Source of the DNA: Chloroflexi bacterium UBA6077
GTDB taxonomy: Bacteria > Chloroflexota > UBA6077
Direction: 5' to 3'
Length of the DNA: 28,932 nucleotides
NCBI GenBank assembly: GCA_002436065.1
Contig: DIXP01000114.1
Coordinates: 1 to 28,932 of the forward strand
Below are positions 16,281 through 22,772 of the stretch, piece after piece. Position numbers and translations under genes: made by a program. Within the stretch, counting starts at the first letter, position 1. Each line of letters opens with the position of its first letter. Under the pieces are notes generated by a model. It saw nothing but the letters and a program-made list of their open reading frames with translations. It searched no databases and was not told the origin of the DNA.

Positions 16281-16313
16281 CTCTCGAAGCTCCTCGTAGA
16301 TAGCATCTCCGAT

Positions 16314-17480
16314 TCAGATCACCGGGCCGTGGACGTAGATGTTCATGGTCTCGGTGAAGCCGAGTATCTCCGCCTTGGTCTCCTCTCCCGAGGCCACCGC
16401 CAGCATCTTGTCGAACACGGCCTCCCCCGCCTGGGCCAGGGTCATCTTCCTTGCCAGCACGCCGCTGATGTCCAGGTCGATGTGCTCCCGCAGCTTCTGG
16501 GCGGTGTTGGCGTTGGCGGTGATCTTGATCACCGGGGCAATGGGGAAGCCCTGAGGGGCACCTCGGCCGGTGGAGAACAGCATCACCTGCACCCCGGAAG
16601 AGGCCAGCCCTGCGAACACCTCCATCTCCCGCCCCGGAGAGTCCATGAAGTAGAGCCCTTTCCCCTGGAGACGCTGGCCGTACTCCAACACCCCCTGGAG
16701 GGGCGATCCGCCGGCCTTGCACATGGCGCCCAGCGACTTCTCCTCTATGCTGGAGATCCCGCCCGCCATGTTGCCCGGAGTCGGCTGGCCGCCCCGCATG
16801 TCCATGCCGAAGCGAGCGACCTCCCGCTCCACCCGGGCCACCGCCTCCAGCAGCAGCTTCGCCACCTCGGGGCTGGCAGCCTTCTTGGCCAGCAGGTGCT
16901 CCGCGCCTATCGCCTCGGTGGTCTCGCAGAAGATTGCGCCGCCGCCGAGGCCGACCAGCCTGTCCACCGTCAGGCCGACGGCAGGGTTGGCAACGATCCC
17001 CATGGTCGCGTCGGAGGCCCCGCACTTCAGCCCGACGCTGAGGCTGGAAATGGATGCCTCCCTCCGCTTCTGCCCATCGACGTAAGCCTTCAGCTTGCGG
17101 CCCAGTTCGATCCCCTGGGCGACGGCGTTGGTGTACCCGCCGATCTCCTGGAGCAGCACGGTCTCGACCGGCCTGCCGGTGGCCGCTATCTCCGCCGCCA
17201 ACTCGCTGGAGGGCACGCCCTCGCAACCTAGCCCAATCACCAGCACCGCCCCCACGTTGGGATTGGTGGCAATGCCGGCCAGGATGCGGCGGACCTGGGT
17301 GAGATCGAAGGGCATCTGGCAGCAGCCCTGCCCATGGGTGACCGGCGCGCCGCCGACCTCCCTGGCCACCTTGAAGGTCACCTCGTTGATGCAGCCCACC
17401 GCCGACACGACGGCCAGATGGTTGCGCGACCCAAACGATCCGTCCGCCCGCTCATATCCCATGAAGGACAGTTCGTCCAT
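16314..17480 (-). CDS. UxaA/SuyB-family hydro-lyase large subunit
   Basis: The 388-residue protein matches the large domain of altronate/galactarate dehydratases and of (R)-sulfolactate sulfo-lyase. Conserved cysteines that can bind iron are Cys30 (VSAVGC), Cys53-54 (HGQGCCQ), Cys86 (GLGCEG), Cys153 (LKCGASD) and Cys185 (GGAIFCETTEAIG). The C-terminal part includes ISSIEEKSLGAMCKAG and a Gly/Asn-rich ITANANTAQK motif. UxaA itself is about 100 residues longer because of an N-terminal SAF domain; here that domain is absent and no small SAF gene is adjacent. The enzyme probably removes water (or another group) from a hydroxy acid. ATG 17480 has GAGAGG 8 bases upstream. The exact substrate cannot be read from sequence. 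Confidence 0.85.
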   Translation of the reverse strand: MDELSFMGYERADGSFGSRNHLAVVSAVGCINEVTFKVAREVGGAPVTHGQGCCQMPFDLTQVRRILAGIATNPNVGAVLVIGLGCEGVPSSELAAEIAATGRPVETVLLQEIGGYTNAVAQGIELGRKLKAYVDGQKRREASISSLSVGLKCGASDATMGIVANPAVGLTVDRLVGLGGGAIFCETTEAIGAEHLLAKKAASPEVAKLLLEAVARVEREVARFGMDMRGGQPTPGNMAGGISSIEEKSLGAMCKAGGSPLQGVLEYGQRLQGKGLYFMDSPGREMEVFAGLASSGVQVMLFSTGRGAPQGFPIAPVIKITANANTAQKLREHIDLDISGVLARKMTLAQAGEAVFDKMLAVASGEETKAEILGFTETMNIYVHGPVI

Positions 17481-17514
17481 AACAGAAAGCCTCTCAACAG
17501 AAATACGAGAAAAC

Positions 17515-18369
17515 CTACTGTACGCTCTTCAGAAACTGTTGGAAGGCATCGTCGGAGATCTTGAAGTCATGCTTACCGGCCTCGGGGTATACCCCTTCTC
17601 GGATCTCCGTCACCATTCTGTTCAACGCATCTTGAATGACGGGACTCACATTGGCATATTGCTTCACGTGCTTGGGCAGGAACGCCTCGAACATCCCGAT
17701 CACGTCGTGGTAGATCATGCAGTGGCCGTCGCAGCCGGTCCCGCTCCCTATGCTGATCGTCGGCACACTCAGCTTCTCGGTGATGTACTCCGCTACCTTA
17801 GCTGGAACCAGCTCCAGCAGGATGCTGTACACACCCGCTTCCTCCAGGGCGTAGCAGTCCTCAAGCAGCTTCTTCGCCGCGTCGCTCGTCCGGGCCTGCA
17901 CCTTGAAGCCTCCCTGCATGGAGGCGCTCTGAGGGGTCAATCCGAGGTGCCCCATCACGGGGATGCCGGCGTCCACGATCGCCTTCACCCGGTCGGCCAT
18001 CGCCCTGCCGCCCTCCAGCTTGATCCCGTCGCAAGCCGCCTCGGCCATGAAGCGTCCGGCGTTCTCCACCGCCTTCTCGATGCTGGCCTGGTAGGTCATG
18101 TAGGGCATGTCCCCTATCACGAACGCCCTCTTGCACGCCCTGGTCACGGCCTTCGCGAAGATGATCATCTCCGTCATGGTCACGGGCAGGGTGTTGGGGT
18201 ATCCCAGTACGGTCATCCCAAGGGAGTCCCCCACCAACACGATGTCCATCCCGCTCCTGTCCACCAACAGGGCGTTCGGATAGTCGTAGCAGGTGATCAT
18301 GCTGATCTTCTCGCCCTTGCGCTTCATCTGGACCATCTGCCCAACCGTTACCTTCGTCTGCTCTGCCAT
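17515..18369 (-). CDS. panB: PanB-family ketopantoate hydroxymethyltransferase
   Basis: The 284-residue protein is a TIM-barrel aldolase of the PanB family, which adds a hydroxymethyl group from methylene-tetrahydrofolate to 2-oxoisovalerate in pantothenate synthesis. Metal ligands Asp48 (VGDSLGM), Asp87 (GDMPY) and Glu119 (KLEGG), and the catalytic Glu186 (LELVP), are all present, as is GHLGLTPQS. The late motif reads SIGSGTGCDGHCMIYHDVIG, a variant of the usual IGAGxxxDGQxLVxHD. No panC, panD or panE is nearby; it sits instead between an unknown gene and a hydro-lyase. It may be the true PanB or a paralogue acting on another 2-oxo acid. The binding site GGAGGAG precedes the ATG. Confidence 0.85.
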   Translation of the reverse strand: MAEQTKVTVGQMVQMKRKGEKISMITCYDYPNALLVDRSGMDIVLVGDSLGMTVLGYPNTLPVTMTEMIIFAKAVTRACKRAFVIGDMPYMTYQASIEKAVENAGRFMAEAACDGIKLEGGRAMADRVKAIVDAGIPVMGHLGLTPQSASMQGGFKVQARTSDAAKKLLEDCYALEEAGVYSILLELVPAKVAEYITEKLSVPTISIGSGTGCDGHCMIYHDVIGMFEAFLPKHVKQYANVSPVIQDALNRMVTEIREGVYPEAGKHDFKISDDAFQQFLKSVQ

Positions 18370-18436
18370 ATCTCCTCCTCCAATGGGTGCTGAACTGAGT
18401 GCTAGGGCAGTCTACACCATCTACTCAGCACTCGCG

Positions 18437-19699
18437 CTAGTGCAGGTTGCGAGCGGCCACTACGGGAACACCGTTTGTTACCAGCGCCTCGGCCGTGCGG
18501 TTGACGGCATCGTGCTTGTCCAGGTAGTTGCGCAGCAGGTCCGGCATCGCCCCCGAGGACTCAACCTCGGCCTTGTCCCGAAAGTAGTCCAGGAGGTCCG
18601 ATGGATGCTCCCTGGTCTCCTCCGTCTCGGGGTCGCCGCCCTCATGCTTGGCGGAGATGTTGGCCACCCTGTCGGCCACCTCCACCAGCTCGGCCCGCCG
18701 ATTATAAGGCTGACGCACTATGCTCTTCCAGGTCTCCGTGATGTGGTGCTCGAATCGCACGACCTCCTCAAAGTTGAGCGCCTTCCGGACCTCCGCAGAG
18801 AGTTCGATCGTCTCATTGTTGACGGAGTTGGAGAAGTTGAAGCCTATGAGGGGCGTGGTGCCATCGGGACGGGAGAACAGCTTCGCACCGATCAGCGTCC
18901 AGAGCACGGCGTAGGGGTTGTCGTTCCCCATGAAGACAGAGATCTTGAACTGGTTGTCTATCCCCAGCTTGTACAGCAGGTAGGCCACCAGCACCGTGCC
19001 GGGGTTGGTGTTCAGCACCTGCTGGACCCCGTAGCGCGTGTAGTAGTAGAGGTACTCGTCGGCCCACTTCAAAGGATAGTCATTGGGGGAGCCGATGCCA
19101 CCGAAGTAGCCGGTGATGGTCTCTGGACCACCCAGGTGGACGTTGGAGCCATCGGTGCCCTTGGTGTCCAGGGTCTCCACATAGGTTGCACCCACGACCT
19201 GCATGGCCGCTGCCACCGCCAGAAGGTCCCCCTGGTCCCCCTCCTGCTCCCTCATCTTGCGGACACGGATGTAGCGGCCCGGCATCAATTCGCGGCGGTC
19301 GATGGCCTGCCTGGCCTCATCTATCAGCCAGGGGAAGTACTGGAGGGCGCTGATCTCGAGGGTGACGGCGAACTTGCCATCGAGTTCGACCTGGCCGGTC
19401 TGGTCGCCCAGGAGCCTGGCGCGGTAGTCCGCCATGGGGATGAAGGCACCGCGGTCTCGCTCGGCCGTCAGCCATTGGAGGTCCGGCAGGTAGGGGGAAT
19501 CGATCTGTTTGAGCTGCCGCAGCAGGTTGGGGAGGCTTCGTGCATCCTGCGCCCTGGCGTTGATCTCCTCGGGCGTGCCGTACCTCTCGACCACCCGAAG
19601 CAATCCTTTGACGAGGGGGTTGGCGGGATCCAGGAGGAAGCTGTTCAACTCCTCGAGGACCGACGGTAGTATGCCTAAACGCGCGGTGATGGGGTCCAT
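18437..19699 (-). CDS. Conserved-looking protein of unknown function, first gene of the panB/uxaA-like/VOC operon
   Basis: I do not recognise this soluble protein of about 420 residues. It has no signal peptide or membrane segment. Its middle is rich in motif-like short strands: GRYIRVRKMREQEGDQGDLL, ETLDTKGTDGSNVHLGGPE, LNTNPGTVLVAYLLYKLG, VFMGNDNPYAVL and GFNFSNSVNNETIE, which look like loops of an alpha/beta barrel enzyme. The C-terminal 90 residues are charged and helical. Of several in-frame ATGs, 19699 is best because AGGAG lies 8 bases upstream (CTCCT at 19708-19712 on the plus strand); the ATG at 19786 would add 29 residues with poor signals. It precedes panB by 67 bases on the same strand and likely supplies an enzymatic step of the same pathway. 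Confidence 0.75.
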   Translation of the reverse strand: MDPITARLGILPSVLEELNSFLLDPANPLVKGLLRVVERYGTPEEINARAQDARSLPNLLRQLKQIDSPYLPDLQWLTAERDRGAFIPMADYRARLLGDQTGQVELDGKFAVTLEISALQYFPWLIDEARQAIDRRELMPGRYIRVRKMREQEGDQGDLLAVAAAMQVVGATYVETLDTKGTDGSNVHLGGPETITGYFGGIGSPNDYPLKWADEYLYYYTRYGVQQVLNTNPGTVLVAYLLYKLGIDNQFKISVFMGNDNPYAVLWTLIGAKLFSRPDGTTPLIGFNFSNSVNNETIELSAEVRKALNFEEVVRFEHHITETWKSIVRQPYNRRAELVEVADRVANISAKHEGGDPETEETREHPSDLLDYFRDKAEVESSGAMPDLLRNYLDKHDAVNRTAEALVTNGVPVVAARNLH

Positions 19700-19834
19700 G
19701 TCGCGGTCTCCTATTCGCATGTCGCCTCTGTCGCCTCGGCTGACATCCTCAACCGATGGTTCCATGTACAGGCTCATCGCAGACAACGTGCCCTGAATCC
19801 ACCTTGCCCCCCGCCCTGACCGGCCGCGCTGTCG

Positions 19835-19840
19835 TATAAT
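19835..19840 (+). promoter_or_regulatory. Candidate -10 box of mntA-hepT
   Basis: A perfect TATAAT lies 72 bases before the mntA ATG. No good -35 is found at 16-18 bases; TTGCCC at 19804 is too far. Downstream, AAAGTGG (19854-19860) and CCACTTT (19889-19895) form an inverted repeat that could be an operator in the leader. Confidence 0.45.
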
Positions 19841-19912
19841 CTGCTCTGAAACTAAAGTGGCGAGCTTGCATGCCTGGACTGCATCCTACCACTTTGCGAG
19901 GAGGTTCGGACA

Positions 19913-20224
19913 ATGCCGGTGCAGATAGCCATAGACCAGAATAAGATCGTTGAATTCTGCCACCGCTGGAAGATCACCGAGTTCGCCCTTTTCGGATCCG
20001 TGCTGCGTGAAGACTTCCGTCCCGACAGCGACGTGGACGTGTTGGTCACTTTTGCCCCCGACGCTGAGTGGAGTCTCTTCGACTTAGTTGCCATGAAGGA
20101 TGAATTGGAGCAGATCTTCGCGCGAGAAGTGGACATCATTAGCCGGCGTGGCATCGAGAGAAGCCATAACCCCATTCGGAAGAGGGCGATCCTGTCTTCG
20201 GCACAGGTGATCCATGCCGCGTGA
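19913..20224 (+). CDS. mntA: MntA-type minimal nucleotidyltransferase antitoxin
   Basis: The 103-residue protein is a minimal nucleotidyltransferase with the GSX10DXD motif: Gly28-Ser29, then Asp40 and Asp42, and a third acidic residue Asp74 in REVDIIS. In characterised pairs MntA neutralises HepT by transferring AMP to a tyrosine of the toxin. The ATG has GAGGAGG just upstream. Its end overlaps the hepT start by 11 bases, so both are translated as a unit. Function as antitoxin is established for the family and inferred here. Confidence 0.9.
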   Translation: MPVQIAIDQNKIVEFCHRWKITEFALFGSVLREDFRPDSDVDVLVTFAPDAEWSLFDLVAMKDELEQIFAREVDIISRRGIERSHNPIRKRAILSSAQVIHAA

Positions 20225-20555
20225 CAGCGAGTACTTGAGGGACATCTTGACAGCAGCGAGACTCGCCCTGAGTTACGTGCAGGGTAAGACCTTAGAGCAG
20301 TTCGCCAGGGACCTCCAGTGTCAGGACGCCGTAACCCGGCGGCTGGAGATCATAGGTGAGGCGTCGCGTAGGGTTTCCGACAAGACCAGGAGATCACTAC
20401 CCAGTCTCCCATGGGGTGCTATGATCGGGATGCGGAACTTCCTCATCCACGAGTACGACAGTGTTGACCTCGAAATCGTATGGCGGACAGTTCAGAACAA
20501 CCTGACCGTGCTAGTGGAAATCCTCGAGGAAGAGGTAGCACGAGAGGAGCTTTGA
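20214..20555 (+). CDS. hepT: HepT-family ribonuclease toxin
   Basis: The 113-residue, all-helical HEPN protein has the catalytic RX4HXY motif: Arg74, His79 and Tyr81 within MRNFLIHEY. In the family this motif cuts RNA, and the tyrosine is the site that MntA modifies. All three residues are intact, so the toxin should be active. The ATG overlaps the mntA end by 11 bases. The gene converges on the histidine kinase gene, 50 bases away; a small CCAGG/CCTGG hairpin lies between (20565-20577). Confidence 0.9.
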   Translation: MPRDSEYLRDILTAARLALSYVQGKTLEQFARDLQCQDAVTRRLEIIGEASRRVSDKTRRSLPSLPWGAMIGMRNFLIHEYDSVDLEIVWRTVQNNLTVLVEILEEEVAREEL

Positions 20556-20605
20556 TCCCGGACTCCAGGGGACCTGGGTAGAGTGCAGGCGTAGACACAG
20601 AGGTG

Positions 20606-22405
20606 TTAGCTTCCTAGCGGCAGGGTGAAGCAGAAGGTGCTGCCCCTCCCCTCCTCGCTGGTGAACCAGATGCGGCCGCCGTGGCGCTCTACGATCTCCT
20701 TGGAGATGTGTAGCCCGAGGCCCGCCCCCTCGATCTTCTTCACCCTGGCGTTGCTCGCGCGACCGAAGGGCTCGAAAATTCGAGCCTGCTGCTCTGCTGG
20801 AATGCCGATCCCCTGGTCCCTCACGGAGACCAATGCATCGTTCCCCCTTCGACCCACCTCCACCAGCACCTCGCCACCGCTCGGCGAGTATTTCAGGGCA
20901 TTGGACAACAGGTTGGTGAGCACCTGCTCAATCCTGCCGCGGTCCCAATTCCCCCAGAGGTGGGCTTCCTTTACCTCCAACCGCACCCTCGAACTCTCCC
21001 CGGTCGGAGTCAGGAGGGCAAATCGCTCCACCATCTCCCTCACCAGCTCCACCAGGTCGAAGCGCTCAGGGTTCAGATCCAGCCGACCCGACCGGAGGCG
21101 CGACACGTCCAGCAGATCGTTAACCAGATCGTTCAGCCGCCGCGTCTGCCCATCGATCGCCGCCAATGCCTGCCGGCTCAGCGCACCATCCTTCTTGGTC
21201 TGGAGAAGCTGCGCGTAACCACGCAGCACGGATAGAGGAGTCTTCAGCTCATGAGTGGCTATGGATACGAACTCGTCACGGGCCTCCAGTGCGGCTCTCA
21301 GCTCCCGGATCAGATCCGCGATCTCCAAGGTAACCCCCAGCCTCTCCGCCACTAGGCCGCCGAAGGTCAGGTCGTCCTCCTCGAAGGTGGCGGGGCGACT
21401 GCCCAACGAGCAGAGCATGCCATACACGCGGCGTTCGGTCTTTATCGGGACCACAATCGCGGCTGAGAACCTCTCCTTGTCCAGCAAGGAGAGGTCCAAC
21501 CCTTCGTGTGAGGCCGCCCCGGTCTCCAGCTTGGGCACGAACAGGGAGCGTCGCCCCATCAACACCACATCCTCGATGACCTTCCAGGCATCATCGATGA
21601 AGTGCTTGGCGGCTTCGGCCCGGGCCGGATCCCGGTGGCGCACCACTTTATGCCAACCACCCTCAACACTGGAATCCATCAGATAGACGGCGCATGCGTC
21701 GCCCAGCAGCTCCGTCGCCCTGTCGGCAATACCCTCCCAGGGAAGCTGCGCCGGATTTGGGCCAATGGGCAGGAGGCCGCTCAACTCTGCCAGGAAGCGC
21801 GAACGCTCCTCCGCCCTCTGGATATCCAGCAGGCTCTGTTGCAGCCGAGTGCTTGTCTCTGTGAAGCGACGGGCGTTATCTATGGCCACGGCGGCGTGGT
21901 TGGCAAACAGGACGATGATGTCCTCGTCCTCCTGGCTGAACTGCTCGGCGCCAATCTTATCGGTCAGGTAGAAATTGCCCAGAATCCGATCCCCCATGCG
22001 GAGGGGCACGCCAAGGAAGCTGCGCATATGAGGGTGGCCAGCTGGGAAACCGATGGAGCGAGGACCCTCCGCAATATTCGGAACCCGGACCGGCTTGGGC
22101 TCCCGCAGCAGCAATCCCAACAGACCCAGCCCCCTGGGCCAGTGGTTGATATGGGCAATCTCCTCGGCTGGCATGCCCGAGGTGATGAATCTGCTCAGTC
22201 CGGTGAAGTCGGGCCTGGCCACGCCGAGAGCCGCATAGCGGGCACTGACCAGATCGCGAGCGGTGTCCACTACCCTCTGGAGGGCGGTATCCAGGTCAAG
22301 TTCCGAGGTGACCTGCAGCGCTGCCTCCGCGACCTCCCTCAGCCGTGCCGCCAGCCCACTATCTGCCCGCTTCGTTGATGCGGCTCTCTGTCCGTCCCCA
22401 GCCAT
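20606..22405 (-). CDS. Soluble GAF-GAF histidine kinase
   Basis: The 599-residue protein has two GAF domains (about 30-185 and 205-365), a HisKA domain with the phospho-accepting His385 (SIATHELKTPLSVLRGYAQL), and an ATPase domain with the N box (NLLSNALKYSP, near 498-508), DQGIGIP near 530 and GAGLGLHISKEIV near 560. It is a complete kinase. No membrane segment is visible, so it senses a cytoplasmic signal. No response regulator gene is adjacent, making it an orphan kinase in this window. The ATG at 22405 has only a weak AGGCGGG site upstream. Confidence 0.92.
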   Translation of the reverse strand: MAGDGQRAASTKRADSGLAARLREVAEAALQVTSELDLDTALQRVVDTARDLVSARYAALGVARPDFTGLSRFITSGMPAEEIAHINHWPRGLGLLGLLLREPKPVRVPNIAEGPRSIGFPAGHPHMRSFLGVPLRMGDRILGNFYLTDKIGAEQFSQEDEDIIVLFANHAAVAIDNARRFTETSTRLQQSLLDIQRAEERSRFLAELSGLLPIGPNPAQLPWEGIADRATELLGDACAVYLMDSSVEGGWHKVVRHRDPARAEAAKHFIDDAWKVIEDVVLMGRRSLFVPKLETGAASHEGLDLSLLDKERFSAAIVVPIKTERRVYGMLCSLGSRPATFEEDDLTFGGLVAERLGVTLEIADLIRELRAALEARDEFVSIATHELKTPLSVLRGYAQLLQTKKDGALSRQALAAIDGQTRRLNDLVNDLLDVSRLRSGRLDLNPERFDLVELVREMVERFALLTPTGESSRVRLEVKEAHLWGNWDRGRIEQVLTNLLSNALKYSPSGGEVLVEVGRRGNDALVSVRDQGIGIPAEQQARIFEPFGRASNARVKKIEGAGLGLHISKEIVERHGGRIWFTSEEGRGSTFCFTLPLGS

Positions 22406-22772
22406 GATACCCGCCTACGCACCAGGATCGCTTGCCATTCCACATTATAGCGAATTCCCGACCATTTTACTCGGATTTACGAATTCAGCCTTAGTGGCGT
22501 ATCCACCAAGTCCACGTCGCATTCCGTGGAGGTGAGCCCGAGGTTGAAACCGTCGGGCTAAGAAGACGAAGCCCTGCGGGCTGAGAGCCCAGCCCCCGAA
22601 GGGGCTTTGTTTTCTTAGCCCGATCACTTCAGTGTCGGGCGGATAGCCATGGTAAGGCGCCAAGGATTTGGTGGATACGCCACTTAGGTCATGCGCACAC
22701 CGCAAGAGGCGCACAATTCGCGCCACGCGCCCCCACCCCTATGGTATCCTTTTAGTTTGGGGGGTGAGGGGC
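22406..22772. other. Intergenic region between the kinase and ligA, mostly a foldback element
   Basis: No gene is supported. A 190-bp foldback element fills 22494-22683. The remaining bases hold the leader of ligA, including a TATCCT box near 22745 that could be a weak -10, but no good -35 matches it. The kinase gene starts on the opposite strand at 22405. Confidence 0.7.
22494..22683. mobile_element. 190-bp foldback MITE-like element with TTA duplication
   Basis: Terminal inverted repeats of 20 bp (22494-22513 and 22664-22683) match at 19 positions. Both ends are flanked by the same direct TTA (22491-22493 and 22684-22686), as expected for a 3-bp target duplication. The two halves also mirror each other inside: a 22-bp stem with two G-U pairs (22553-22574 with 22602-22623) encloses a smaller hairpin (22578-22582 with 22586-22590), and the block GCCCGA-N11-TCGGGC occurs twice at mirrored places (22536-22558 and 22618-22640). 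The element has no coding capacity and would need a transposase elsewhere. It lies about 90 bases before ligA. Confidence 0.75.

Noticed and set aside
15922..17226. 434-codon frame on the minus strand in a different register from the UxaA-family gene
   Set aside because: It is Arg/Gly-rich low-complexity sequence overlapping both the UxaA-family and VOC genes, which show real motifs.
18293..19669. 458-codon open frame on the plus strand across the unknown gene
   Set aside because: It is rich in Val/Leu/His/Gly as expected for antisense and has no ribosome binding site. The minus-strand frame has a good AGGAG site and operon spacing, so it is preferred.
20565..20577. Small hairpin between hepT and the kinase gene as a terminator
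   Set aside because: The stem is only five pairs and no T-run follows on either strand, so I do not list it as a terminator.
22668..22772. Upstream extension of the ligA frame into the foldback element
   Set aside because: The LigA family starts at the ATG at 22773, which has a purine-rich site just before it; the extension codes for Arg-rich sequence derived from the element end.
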